Positions 26,801 through 38,974 of a DNA stretch of 64,000 nt are shown one piece after another (the first letter of the stretch is position 1; each line of letters opens with the position of its first letter). The stretch is taken from the NCBI GenBank assembly GCA_036674765.1, contig JARVKI010000022.1:372001-436000 (forward strand), given 5' to 3'. Origin of the DNA: Seiridium cupressi (taxonomy: Eukaryota; Ascomycota; Sordariomycetes; Amphisphaeriales; Sporocadaceae). The translations under genes were made by a program, and so were the position numbers. The notes under the pieces are model-generated. The model ran no database searches, was not told the origin of the DNA, and saw only the letters and a list, made by a program, of their open reading frames with translations.

Positions 26801-29026
26801 TCGAAAAGTGCATTCCGAGCGATGTCCATCAAATTTGTCGATTGCGGGGGCAGGCTTAGTGAGGGGGCCAGAGCCGAAGCCTTTTTCATATACGCATCGA
26901 TCTCAGTGTCGCTAATGTCTGCGCCGGCTGCCTCTGCCGGTTGCCATAGCAGCTGCGCAGTGTTTCTGGGATCATCATTGTCATGGTCCTCTCCACGAGC
27001 AACATAGCCAGGCGGCTCGTCTTGAACCCATTTCGGCCTGGTTTCCCGCGCCAGCTTTTCAGCTTCAATCGCGGCCAGCATCTCCTTACTGGGCTTGTCC
27101 TTGCGGCTGCCTTTCTTGTATTCGAGGGGCTTGACCAGTTCTACTGGGCGGCCTGGCCACGCCGGAACCACTGCTTGATGCTTGGGGCCCAGCCGAGAAC
27201 CAGCTCGAGGGTAGATTCGATCGTCATAGTCCAGCGCGTCCTCGGGTTTGCAATGCTGTCCCAGGTAGCGCCAGGGCCACAGACTTGCCTGGTAGATCTG
27301 CTCGGCAGTAGCAGGCTGGTGACTGTCGTCGACCCCATCAGCCGGGCTAGTACGATTGGTGTCGGCGCCATGGTCTTCCTCCTCCTCATCCCAGTACTCT
27401 TCTTCCTCGGCGTCGTGATGTGGATCTACCAGGCTTGGCGTGTGCCGCGCTTCCAGCTTCCTCTCCTGTGCACGGCTGCACGCAGCACAGGCCCACGCGA
27501 AACCACGGGACGGCTTTTTCAGCAGCGGTGGCCTCACGCAATTCATATGATAGGTCTGCTTGCACACTGCGCAATCGACCGAATCGTTGCTTCTCATTGT
27601 CAGTTCCCTGCAGCCAGAATGAGTGGGTATGCGGCCACTAGCGCGACTTACTTGGCACAGTATCCACTGCATCTTTTGCATAGCTTGACGGCACTGGTGA
27701 ACTCCTTGGAGCGGCCCTGTTCCACGAGAATGTATTTCCACCTCTCGTCCAGCACTTTCTTGACCCTTTCGGGCACATTGACGATTTGCGAGCAAGGGAT
27801 CACGTCGTAGTGTTTTTGTATGTAGCGGTCATAGAGCTTTTCGAACCAGAAGCAATCAGGCGTTTTCCTGTACTCCTCCATGTTCGAGATCTCGGCCTTG
27901 TGGCGGATCTCGCATTTGCCGCGCAACGCCGTCAGCGGGCTGATATCTGAGTGCATCGTGGCAAACACGTTTCGCGTGTCGTTTACCCTCTTACCAATGT
28001 CTTTGGGCCTGTAGTACCAATTGATGCGCAATGCGTCGACTGGTTTGGAGTTGTCGTTTTGCACATGGAGGAACTCCATGATGCGCCCCAGGTAGTACGG
28101 CTCTCCAGGCGGCTCGCACACCAGGTAGACATGATCTGAAGAGAGAGTCAGCAATGGTTTCTACGTACTTGGCGCAGCACTATGGAAGCTCATGTGCCTC
28201 CTGGACTGTAGAGATTTCGCGTGATTTCCACTTAGTTTGACCTACCATTTTTTGCAATGACGGAGCCATCATCCGCAACCAGTTTGCCATCTCTTGGTTT
28301 TGCACCGCATCGGTCGAAACTAAGCATGTTTGATTCCCTGAATCCCATGCCGGGACTGCTAGAGGGCGGCGCAGTGTGCGTGGTTCGTCGCGTCGTCGCC
28401 GAGCTCTGCGCGGCCGCAGCAGAGGTGTGCGCCTGGGTTCCATTCGTGGTGGGCTGTGCTGCTGCTTTGCGTTTCTTCGTGGTAGTAGAGTTCGCTGGTG
28501 TTGTCGCAGGCGGGGCGGTGGCAACAGGTACCACGTTGTGGTCTTTGGTTGCAGCTTGGGGAGACGCAGCTTTGCTCTCCTCGGCGGCCGCAACCTTGCG
28601 TGCGCTGGGGCCGCCAGCGCGAGGCGCGTCCACAGCTCCGTTGAGCGATTGCCGGGACGTTTTCTTTGGCTCTTGCTCCTTCTTCTCGGGATATGCATCG
28701 AACATTTCAGTGTCCATGTCCTTATCCTCTGCGTAGTTTGGCCGTGGCTGGCCGCGATTTCGCGAGCGCGTGCCATATGGTGAAGGGCCAGTCATGGCGT
28801 CTTTCGCAGACGGGTCGGAACCCGTGGTGGTGGCCTTCGTTATCGAGTCCGACCCCCCAGCATCCTCGCATGCACCTTGTGCTATCGACTGGGCGGCAGA
28901 AGGGCTGTTGGGGTGGGATTCCGACTTCAGGTTGGGCGTGCCTGCGTCTGGGGTGTTCTTTGCGGAGGATGACGCAGGATTTGGCTGATCATCGGCGCCG
29001 CTGGCATTGTGGGATTTGGGCGCCAT
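23813..29026 (-). CDS. SNT2: Snt2-type chromatin reader (BAH, PHD, SANT, GATA-like finger, extended PHD)
   Basis: Exons (minus): 28246-29026, 27652-28135, 25744-27589, 23813-25687; 1661 aa. Residues 1-260 are disordered and basic. A BAH domain (~262-390) contains HVYLVCEPPGEPYYLGRI. A first PHD follows (CKRCSGYC ... DCAVCKQTYHMNCV), then an ELM2-like stretch, a SANT domain (AEQKRFEEGVSKFGSELYQV ... VVRYYYTWKK), a GATA-like finger (CKFCNTKTSRQWRR ... CRRC), a second PHD (CAICGQMD ... CKECRLSVHRKCYG) and an extended PHD (WIHVTCAVW ... CQCKAPIHVQCAH; exact spacing CHQCKAP). The tail is Pro/His-rich. In yeast Snt2 works with Ecm5 and the Rpd3 deacetylase at stress-response promoters; in Fusarium it affects conidiation and respiration. 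Intron 2 has two frame-compatible acceptors 18 nt apart; I use the one giving a 62-nt intron with branch CTGAC (junction ANNDSVDC). Confidence 0.92.
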
Positions 29027-32000
29027 AATGGGCGTTTAGTGTTGGCGACATACAAGAAGACTAGATAGAGGACCAAGGGAGCCCGGGGCGTAGCAATGGT
29101 GCAGACGTCAGACAGAGCAATCCATGTAATTTCATGCCCGTATGCGCGCTTCAGAGATGTGAGGCTCCACGACACATGTGCTCACAGCCGCAGATCCCAC
29201 ATGAGCGTTTGGCTTGGTGGCACCGCGGCCGGATCCAACAAAATATATCGAGACTTGCGGAATGGCGCGTGAGAAGGTTTGTGGGGTATCAGAGACCGAA
29301 TGGATGGAATGAGAGGGGGGCGGAAAGGGAGAATGGAGGACAGCCTGGGCACGACAGGGACAAAGGGGACAAAAGGGCCCAAATATCACCAGAGTCGAGA
29401 AAATGAGCTTGTATGTGAAGGAGGGAAAGATGTGGGACGGCAGCGTTAGATGAGCGAGATGGGACTTGGATGGGAGGGTACAACAAAGTTAGACACGGCA
29501 AGGTCCAAGGCGACGGCGACACATCAGAGCCATCCCACTCGAATTGTACGTGGTAGGCCCAAGTAGGTGGTAGGTATGGGCAGGTAGAGGCAGAGGTGAA
29601 AGAGGCCAGGAAATAAGGTCGGTCGACGGACTGACTAGACGCAGGTAGGAAACGCAGGCCTGCACGGCTTTGCTGAGCCAAGGGAAGGGCTGCAGAACGA
29701 GTACTTTACGTATCTAGGCAATGCGACTGTGTACCGCGTAGCATCAAAAACCGCCGTCTCCACACGAGCGAGAAGTCGACGATTCGATGTGGATAATGTA
29801 TGGATTGTCGATGGGATTGGCATTGGGGGAAGGACCCTCACTCAGAGCCTGGGAGCGAAGGGCAATGCGCTCGCGTACCGATACAAAACGACCCAGCAAC
29901 GTGGGAGAGGCAAATGCTGCCAAATGCCGCCATGCCATCTTTTTCGCCCCGTACCTGGGACAACGAGCGCCGGCCAAGTTCTGGCCCCCCCTGCAGAATG
30001 TGTGCTGCCAAACCGCAAGTGCTCAAGCGCTGCATCCTCTTTTTGACTTCATGTTATCCCACGGCCGCAAATGCTAACATCTCGCCTTCCGCCCAGCAGA
30101 CGGCGCACTGAAATGCTGTCGCCATGAGAAAGTGAGCGGTATGGCTACCGTCCCTAGCTAGTCGCCAGCGTCCTCAGCTGCCCTCGTGGATTGACTGACG
30201 AATTCTCTGCCTGCCGGAGATCTGCAGCTCAGCAAGCGACCGGGGGGGGTGAGGTGTCGAATGAGCAAATGACTATTGGCTCAATCACATCTCTGTCTCT
30301 CATAGCCGAACCTCGACAAACGATCGCCATCAAGCACACATGTGACTCCATGGCTATAATTCACCAGAGCATTGTGGAGTCTGTCTATGGATACGCTCCT
30401 GGCGCTTTTTTATTTTGATTCTCATGTTCATTCTGTAATTTTATAACCTCTTTTGGGCCAGAGTTCATGTCGGGAGCCAATCAGTAGTGTAGCCGACCAA
30501 AGGGGTGATGTGGCCTGCACCTTGCAACGAACGAAGAGCACAGCATACTAGGGAAATGCCTTCCCACACCGCAGCAGAACACGTCACATCAGCGGCAAGA
30601 CTTCAATTATATATGCAGCAGTTCCCAAGCCTGAACAGCACTCCTCGTTGTTTAATCAAGAGCGCTGGTCGGACATGATGTTGCTCGACCGTAAGAGTTG
30701 TCATGCTATGCCTGTCGACCCGGGATCTCCGTTCGGCTCCTCCCTTTTGTCAGTCCTAAGTGAGCACGCTCGTTGAGTGATTGCCACCCGCCCAACTTGT
30801 CAGCCTTGAAATGATGTGCAGTAGAGCAGAAACGATCCATGATCACGCGAGTTGTCGAGGGACCAAACCCATCATGGCCCACTACCTGCCATGGCTTTCG
30901 CCTTGAGCAGTCACCAGTGCAGGAAGTCATTGCCAAACCAGAAAGCCTCGAGTTCCAGGCATTGCCAGATGCTTTCCCAGTTCCAACAGCGGAGCTCTAG
31001 CCGGCAGACCCAGCCCTTCGTTGAACTTTTGAGACACGGTGGAAGAAAGCGAAACGACTGGGTGATGGCAGCCCCCACCTTTTTCGCCCAGGATCACACA
31101 CAGCTTGACAGAATGCAGGGATCAAAGGGGATCTCCACTCGCTCTATCCATCGCCAGCATTTCCAGGACATCCGCCCGTCAGGTGCTGCAACAGTTGAAT
31201 TTTTTACGACTTATGAGTCGGGCCAACGCCGAAATGGCCGGTGAGTTCGAGTGACTCAGAGCGAGAGAGGGGTCTATGGCTATGTATGTCGAAATCATCC
31301 TGTAGGGGTTGGGAGGGTGATCGCCCAGTACCTCTAGTCTGCCGCTGGCATCGATGCGATACTAGAAAAGCAAGTTGATTGATTGTTCAGTGCTATGCAG
31401 GCAGATGCCTTGCATCATCGCACGGCGAGGCGTATGTAACGACCGTAGGACGCCCTGGCCAAGACCAATCCTACCTTTAGTACATCACGCGGGCACTCAT
31501 CAGATTATCATTTGGACCTGTTGCTAATGAGAAATGTTCAACTTGGTGGGAGCTGACTTGACTGTGGCGACCGGCGTTGGCAAGTAGTTAATGAGTGTAA
31601 GGTGGAGGTATCTAGAGCCGCCTACACTGGCGTCACTCCTGCGCCTGTTATGATAGCGGCCTACAATGTAGGTGATGGGACGGGCAGCCGAGGTCAGGTA
31701 AGCTTAGCTACCCGAGGCGCCCAGGTTGTCTGGAGAGGGACAAACCATGGGCACTTGCTTCAAAGAGAAGTCCAACCGCCCACGCTACGCTGTATTGCTG
31801 TGATCATTAGTTCTGCACAACTATCGATTGTGAAACCCAATTGCCTTGCAGAAAATGATTGACTAAAAACATGATGCTGACTTCCAGGAACAGCGTAGAC
31901 TGCGTTACTGTTGCTCATCGTGAGCGGCTCCGCCTGATCATCGTCACCATCCTGATGCGCCGCACAAGCGATGAAGTCGGACTAAGGGTTGCGACGGCGT

Positions 32001-32357
32001 TCGTGGCCGCAGTGCGCCGATGAGTCTTGGCACGAGCGACAGACAGCACGGACCATATGTGATCGCTCAAGGTCAGGTGCTCCCGCGTCCTATTCTGCCC
32101 CTCCAACGCGTCTCCGTCGCGTCTCTCTCGGCTAGGGTATGATTTCATCCCACGTGGGTAGGCACTCGTTGCCCAAGACTATTGCCTTCTGCTACAACGA
32201 TCCGATCCACGTATCTGCTGAATTTCCGTTGGCTCGAGCCAAATGAGCACAATTCCCCCATGACCCGACGCGGCTCGTCCAGCCAGCCTGCATTACTGGC
32301 CACAGAATCATCGCCGCCTCGCTCTCTATAACCAGCTTGTGATTCGCCCAAGAGTTC
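29027..32357. other. Divergent intergenic region, 3.3 kb
   Basis: This holds the SNT2 promoter (left) and the helicase promoter (right). The SNT2-proximal 700 bp are G/purine-rich on the + strand. No frame resembles a protein family and no tRNA-like A/B boxes were found. I see nothing else definable. Confidence 0.55.
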
Positions 32358-35300
32358 ATGATGGAGCCCCGTCACGGAATTTTACATCAAACCACTATCC
32401 AGGCCACAACAGCACAACAGAATGCTTTCCGCACAACTACTCTTGCTGGAAGCAAACGCTCCTTCTCTGAAGCTATTCCCCAGCGTGGGATCTCGACACA
32501 TGCAGCTCGGTCCGAATTTCGAAAAGCTTCAACGCTGGGCCAAAATGTACCCAAATTAGTTGCAAGTGCACTTACAGTCACTGATCATGGTCAAAGCCAG
32601 CTTCATGGGACATCGGAGTACTCTCAACGGAGGATGGTGTCCGCAACACCTACCTCGGCGTTTGATAGATCCTTGCTTTTATCACATCCTAGATATGCGC
32701 TTCCAAAAACTCTAGTCGAGAACTTTGCTAGTTTGGGGATTAAAGAAATATACCCTTGGCAAAAGCAATGCTTGATGGGTCCTGGACTATTAGAAGGCTC
32801 AAAGAACTTGGTCTATACCGCGCCAACCGGGGGCGGGAAATCTTTAGTCGCTGATGTACTGATGCTGAAGAGGGTCCTCGAAGACAAGGACACCAAGGCT
32901 CTTTTGGTGCTACCCTATGTTGCCCTTGTTCAGGAGAAAGTTCGATGGCTGCGGAGAGTCGTGCAAGGCCTGAGCCGTAAGAGCCCTCAAGCAGATCGCA
33001 TGGACACGGAGCAGAGCCTATGGCGACGCCGAGCTGATGAAGATACTATAAGAATCGTCGGCTTTTTTGGCGGTGGGAAGGTCCGAGCAACCTGGGCAGA
33101 TTTCGATATCGCCGTCTGCACGTTCGAAAAAGTATTCCATGATTGACAGACTACGGTAAGACATCGGAAACTGACCCCGAAACAGGCCAATACTCTAATA
33201 AACACGGCCATCGATGATTGCTCCATATCAAAGCTGAGAGCTGTTATACTTGACGAATTGCACATGGTCGACGATGACCACCGCGGCTATCTTCTTGAGC
33301 TGATGGCGACAAAATTGCTAAGCCTTGAGCACAATGTCCAGATTGTAGGGATGAGTGCAACTCTGCCCGTAAGTCAAACTACTACGATTGCCACCTGACC
33401 TACGCATTTAACACAATGATAGAATGTCGAGATCCTTGCAGAATGGCTGGGTGCACATAGGTACCAAACCGTGTATCGTCCTATACCTTTAGATGAGCAC
33501 CTAGTGTACGAGTCCAACATCTATGCTGTCGCGTCAACTAGCTCAATGTTAAAGGCTACAACACAGTTGAACTCAAGGTCTACGCCAGCGAAAGCCCAAA
33601 GTTCTCCCGTCAGGACTGTTCAGCCCTCAGCACACAGGGAGCTACAAGATCCTGTCCTCAATTCCGTAATTGCTCTCACGAATGAGACAGCTAGGCTGGG
33701 CTTTGGCGTATTGATCTTTTGTAGCAGCCGGCCGGGTTGCGAGTCGGATGCTAGAATAGTCTCAAGGGTCCTACCTAACGCTGAAGAAATCGACAATGCC
33801 ACTGCAGAGCAACGGGCGGACTTGCTGGGCGATCTGAGAAGTTTGCCGTCTGGTCTCGATCCCGTACTTGCTGAGACTGTTCCTTCTGGGGTTGCATTTC
33901 ACCGTAAGTCAGTTGCTGCCTCCTTGCGATTCTAACCGCTCACATCCGTTTGTAGATGTACGCATAACTTACTTGACTTTCATCTCTGATTTCACGAGGA
34001 AAGCTGACCTGTGACAGGCTGGCTTGACTATCGAGGAGCGCGACCTGATCGCCAATGCCTATGACAATGGCACCTTGAAAGTCATCGTTGCAACTTGTAG
34101 TCTCGCTGCTGGTATCAATCTACCTGTACGTACTGGCATAGGTAGAGTTGCCCACGACAGCTGACATGATTGACCCAGGCTCGACGGGTCATTCTCCACA
34201 ATGCTCGGATGGGACGGGAGCTCGTTGGCCCCTCGATGTTGTAAGTGCTCGTGTGCCCGTGGCAGTCCGAGAGACAAACAGCACGTAATGACTCGTTTCT
34301 CCTTGTTAGGCGACAGATGCGCGGTCGCGCTGGGCGGAAAGGCAAGGATGAGATTGGTGAAACCTATCTTTGCTGCCGCAAAACCGATCTCGAAGATGTT
34401 GTTGAGCTTATGCACGCCGAGCTGCCTCGGATCTCGAGCGGGTTGATGACGGAGAAACACAGGATCCAGCGGTAAGGGATTCTTCGGACTTTGCCTTGCC
34501 AGATATGCCTGACTTTGACCTCTAGTGCCCTTCTAGAGGTGATTGCCATTAGACTAGCGACTAGCAGAGATGCCATTGATGATTACGTCCGGAAGACGCT
34601 GCTCAATTTCACCACGACGCAGGAAACGATACGGGGTCACGTAGAGTCCAGCCTTGCTGATTTGGTTAGCATGGGCTTCATCGTTGCCTCTGATTCGACA
34701 GACCTTGAGGCGACGCAACTTGGGAAAGCCATAGTGGCATCGTCTCTCGAGCCAGAGGATGGTGCTTTTATTCACCGTGAGTTGCAGCGAGCACTTAAGG
34801 CATTCGTCATGGACGGAGAGATGCATATCCTCTACACCTTCACTCCCGTTCAGAACTTCTCGACAGTTGTCAACTGGCGAGTCTTCCGTAACGAGATGGA
34901 AGAGATGGACGCTAGCGGGCTGCGGGTTATGTCTTTTCTTGGACTCAAACCAACCGTCATCAATAAAATGTTGGCTTCAGGAACTCGGATATATATATGT
35001 ATGTGCTGACTTTGCATAGGGCACAAGGTGGTAAGATGAAGGAGTCCACTCCCGATGAGCAGGAGTTATCCCGGATCTACACTCGTTTCTATCTCGCCCT
35101 CCAGTTGCGTGATCTATGCAATGAGAGCCCGGTCCATATAGTGGCTCGAAAGTTTGATATGCCCCGAGGAAGTGTGCAGACTCTTGCGCAGACTTGCGAG
35201 GGATTTGCTGCTGGTATGATCAAATTCTGCGAAGGGATGGGCTGGGGGTACGTCGATGCTCGACTTGGTCTTATGGCCGTTGTGGGAAACCTCCAAACAC

Positions 35301-35918
35301 AAGCTGATCTTTATTATAGGATGATGGCAGCAATGCTCGATCACGTTGCCGATAGATTGAAAGCCGGCGCCAGAGCAGATCTCCTGTAAGCAACTTCCAG
35401 AGTTATTTCATGCCCGTATAGCCTGTTTCGGGAGTTCACCAGTTTCCCGTTAAGCGTTTCTGCTCTTGATACATGGTTTCTGACTCCCGAGAGCTCGCCA
35501 AGCATGTTCGAAGAAGCAATCACTGACTCCAGGTGTTGCAGTGAGCTGGCGAAGATCACATTCGTCAAAAGTCGGACAGCTCGAGTATTCTATGACAATG
35601 GCTTCAAATCTGTGGCAGCAGTTGCCAACGCGGATCCCACCGAGCTCGTACCTATCCTATTGCAGGTTTGTGCACCACACGTTGGTTTCCCCTCCGTGCT
35701 CAGAAGGTTTCTGACTTCATTGGAAGGCCCAACCTACGAAGGTGCGCCTCAAATCCAAGGACGAGGAAAAATACGAGGAGAAAATTCTAGCAAAAGCAAA
35801 AATTATCTCAGATTCTGCCAATCGCTTGTGGCGTATGTATATGTATCTGCTCCCCACAAAGATGGTAGTACTGACTTGAGCAGAAACCCAGATGCAGCAG
35901 GAGATCAGCGAGGAATGA
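32358..35918 (+). CDS. HELQ/Hel308-type DNA repair helicase
   Basis: Thirteen exons: 32358-33131, 33186-33368, 33423-33903, 33956-33957, 34018-34125, 34179-34240, 34310-34471, 34526-34969, 35020-35247, 35320-35385, 35542-35665, 35727-35832, 35884-35918; 924 aa. It is a superfamily 2, 3'-5' helicase related to human HELQ and the helicase half of Pol theta (fungal MUS-301 group), acting in crosslink and fork repair. Motifs: Q-like YPWQKQC, Walker A APTGGGKS (~155), DELH (~281), GMSATLP, FCSSRPGCE, FHHAGLTIEERD, SLAAGINLPARRV and QMRGRAGRKG. The C-terminal part has the family's FDMPRGSVQTL and HhH-like region (KSRTARVFYDNGFKSVA), ending WQTQMQQEISEE. No polymerase domain follows. The conserved HHAG needs a 2-nt exon (AT). 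Donors of introns 1 and 8 (GTATTC, GTTGGC) are weak but required by frame. Confidence 0.9.
33956..33957 (+). other. 2-nt micro-exon (AT) in the helicase gene
   Basis: Intron 33904-33955 (GTAAGT, branch CTAAC, GTAG) ends just before AT. Intron 33958-34017 (GTACGC, branch GCTGAC, ACAG) begins just after it. C from the preceding exon plus AT gives the second His of the conserved HHAGL; skipping it shifts the frame to an early stop. Confidence 0.75.
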
Positions 35919-36799
35919 TTCCAGTTTAGAGGTCGCTACATCGCATGTACGAAATCAACAAGGCAAGATTACGGTAACTACAGGAATCACTGTAAGGCTC
36001 TGTGGTTACGCGCGCTTGTGCCTCGTGTGGACTCCCGAGGGGGGTGATGCCAAATCACAAAGTAGCAACCGCAGGCTGGGGCCATAAACTACAAAGGTAC
36101 AGAATTGGCATGTTTACAGCTTAGATCAAATGGGTATATCGTGTGGCTGGTTTCGGATCACACTGCCAACCATGTAAATGAGACGGAATATTCGCCGTTC
36201 TCGGCTGTGAAATGCAACAGTGTATCCGTAATGTATGTTGCACAGACGCTCGAACCTTGAAGTGAGTACGGAGTCGTCTATGCAGGTTTCAGCTGGGGTC
36301 AACATACTGCAGTAAGTCGCTTTCCCTCATTCAACCAGTCATAGTGGCTCGGGGTATGCCGTCGCAACTCTGTGCTGCATATTTTCATGCGGCCACCAAC
36401 CAAGTAGGCATGGCAGCTTGTACTGCCGTCGCACGACATGAAAAATTCTGCGGCTTGAGGAGGCTCGCTGCCTTGCATTGCCCACGAACCTCGTGGTTAG
36501 AGAGTGTCATTCTAGTGAGGCACCCACCCCCTCCTTCTCGGACGCAGTGTTTCCCGATAATGGGTTTACAAAATACCCAACGGAAGGCTGGCCTGGGTTG
36601 TTTGCTGGCACCGAACTTTATCCCAACCAGCCGTACTCTCCTACGAGCGGCTTGCCGTCCCGACCCTTTCACCCTTTGATTCGTCTTCCTGGCCTCACAC
36701 GCACTTTAGGAGAACATAAATCGTTGAAGTTTCCCGCTGGCAACAAGCTGTTCTGGTTACCAAAAAGGCCCATCTGTGAAAGGCACCGGTTACGAATCA
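35919..36799. other. Intergenic region, 0.9 kb
   Basis: This is the 3' flank of the helicase gene and promoter of the BTB gene. The frames at 36340-36680 (both strands) have no family resemblance. I see no gene. Confidence 0.55.
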
Positions 36800-38327
36800 A
36801 TGGCACATAGCTCAGCCGACGGCGCAAGCTCATCGGTGAATAATGCAGGGCACCACGAGAGGGTGGCGACATTGGACGATGTGATGAGGGCGCCCTCGAC
36901 CAATACTGCGGGCGTTGTGGTGCTAGAGACCACACACGACGACAAGGCTTCTGAAGACGTCTTGAATCCGCGAGAAGACTTGTGGCTGTCCTCTGCCGAC
37001 GGGTGAGATGACGTTCTCCTACCACTCGTATAACCATTTTGTCTTATTTCATTAGCGTGGCCAGCTCATGTCGGTGTATAGTCGCTACAACTCTCCTATC
37101 ATTCCGCTACGCGTTGGCACCTTTCCGGACGCGCAGACATTCCATGTATGGCGCCCTTCGCTTTCATTCGACACGACATTGACAGGGAATAGGTTCACAA
37201 AGATGTCCTCTTAAAAGCAGAATACTTCAAGAAAGCACTGTGCGGCGGTTTTAGAGAGACTGAGTCACAATGCGTCGATCTGCCGGAGGAAGATCCGGCG
37301 ACCTTTCACTTCATCGTTGCCTTTCTGTATGAGGCAAGTTATGTCCCAATCAGACCTATAGCAACCGCTCTTGGTAAGCATCTCCCAATTTACAAAAGAA
37401 ATTGCTTCTCAAATCATGTACTGAGAGCATGCAGTCCCTGACACCAAGGGCAAAGGCTTGGACATGGGCGATGAACGAGTGACTTCGGACTCGGAATCTA
37501 GTGTTGCTGGTGATAATGTGGCAAGTGACTCATCGAGCGCGCGGAGTCGAAGGCGCCGAGCAAGGCGCCGAAGAAGGGAAGACCGCCAATGGGACTTGGC
37601 AAGACAGAAGCACCCGGGATTTCACAGAATTGGCTGCGGGTGTCGTCAATGCCTTGCGGGTGGAGGGCCTCCTTGCTGGCATTGCCTAGCCCCTCGTATC
37701 CCTCCGCCGCTGCCGGCTGGACCAAACATAGTCGCCATCGATCCTGGACGAAGAGCGCGCAATATCCGGCCTCATGACCCTCGTCATCCTCGTGATAGGC
37801 CACAAATGGCATCGCCACCAACGCCGCAGCGCCGCAGTTCTAGCAGTGGTGATCGCATAGAGGGCGAAGACCTAAGGTCGTGGTTGCTTGCTTACGATCT
37901 CAACCTGGATGTCTATATCTGTGCCAACAAGTTTCTGCTGAACGACTTCAAGTTGGCCGTATCTCGGTGTTGTATCGACATGTTGGAGTCTGCTGGAGCG
38001 GATGCAGCACAACCAGAGGTCCTTCAGCTATGCTCCAAGCTTTATGAAGGACTGTCCGAGTCGGATGCCCTACTGAGGATGGTGTTTGCGCGCGTTGGGT
38101 TCTTACAGCCCCTTTTATGGAGACGGGCACCGCAAGAGACATCTGAATTCCTGCTCGGCCATCCCGAGATATCGGCACTGATACTCAAAGAGACTGCAAA
38201 CAGACGTGAAATGGATCACGGTGTGAATCAGTTACCGCCGATGGAACGACCGCACCTGCCGCCGCTGCCGCCACTCGACAACCCTTACGCGAGGCCCGGC
38301 GCGCCTCTACATCGTGCTCGGTGGTGA
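36800..38327 (+). CDS. BTB/POZ domain protein with long basic insertion
   Basis: Model: 36800-37002, 37082-37145, 37193-37373, 37435-38327 (446 aa). The BTB core is clear: LRVGTFPDAQTFHVHKDVLL, KAEYFKKALCGGFRET, DLPEEDPATFHFIVAFLYE, and, after an insertion, LNLDVYICANKFLLNDFKLA. The insertion (~145 residues) splits the fold and holds an Arg cluster (RSRRRRARRRRRED) and a Cys-rich CGCRQCLAGGGPPCWHC. Introns 2 and 3 are secure. Intron 1 is not: the best-looking acceptor (ATTAG at 37051-37055) breaks the frame with the GTGAGA donor, whereas acceptor TATAG (37081) keeps it. An alternative model starts at ATG 37068 (MSVYSRYNSPI). Many fungal BTB proteins of this layout exist with unknown partners; a Cul3 adaptor role is only a family possibility. 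Confidence 0.75.
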
Positions 38328-38974
38328 AACTATCGGGAGAGAGTATCGACTTGCTGTGTAATACAACAGTGTCATTCAGCTGTGTATCGGCATTTATGCA
38401 GCTGCTCGCCGTTGTTTGTTCAAATCTTGTGGATTATTGACCAAGTTCTGCTGTATACATTATTTATAGGAAGGACAGTTAGCAGCGCAGGAGTCAGGCG
38501 TAGGAGCACAAATTCATCCATGTCTTGACAGGCAGGCCATGGGTTTTCCTAACAACACTCTTTCTTTTCTTGCCTACTTTAGCGTGACGATACTGTATTT
38601 CTCTTCGAAATGTTGGTGGTGACGGAGAAATACGTACCGCCACATTCGGCGTATCATTGCACACAACCACCGAGCCTTTGAGCCGCTATTGGTTGGACTG
38701 GGGTAAGCCAAACTTTCCCCAGCGTTTCCCCACGTTCTCCAGCACAACGACAACCTACGAGACCGCAAAATCCGGGGGTGGGTTCCAGGGAAAATTGATT
38801 GCATACCTCACTTCGCATGCGTGCATATGAGCAGGGGCCTGGTATCCGTTGGCATCAGTGGTAATGACGCTTGCCACTCATCATGTCCCCGGCATATAAG
38901 AATCTGCACGAACCCGGCAAAATGGGATGGACAGAGCCAAGACTGATTGGCATCTCTGCCCGAAGACGGCTACG
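38328..38974. other. Intergenic region, 0.65 kb
   Basis: This is the 3' flank of the BTB gene and promoter of the carboxylesterase, including a TATA-like box at 38895-38900. No gene is seen. Confidence 0.6.
38895..38900 (+). promoter_or_regulatory. TATA-like box of the carboxylesterase gene
   Basis: TATAAG in CGGCATATAAGAAT lies 75 bp before the ATG at 38975, the right distance for a fungal core promoter. Confidence 0.5.

Noticed and set aside
27608..27651. 44-nt intron in SNT2 as the main form
   Set aside because: Too short for most fungal introns and lacks a branch site; the 62-nt alternative with CTGAC fits better, though both remain possible.
28257..28736. 159-codon plus-strand frame
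   Set aside because: Shadow of the low-complexity N-terminal exon of SNT2.
31220..31250. tRNA-like B box (GTTCGAGT)
   Set aside because: The flanking five bases do not pair to form a T-arm and no A box is placed upstream; same result for other GTTCGA/GTTCAA words checked by eye.
33132..33185. Nested (twin) intron in helicase intron 1
   Set aside because: Two branch-like motifs suggested it, but the whole intron is only 54 nt, too short to hold two introns.
36340..36810. Overlapping ~110-codon frames on both strands
   Set aside because: No homology, no splice partners, and they lie in the spacer before the BTB gene.
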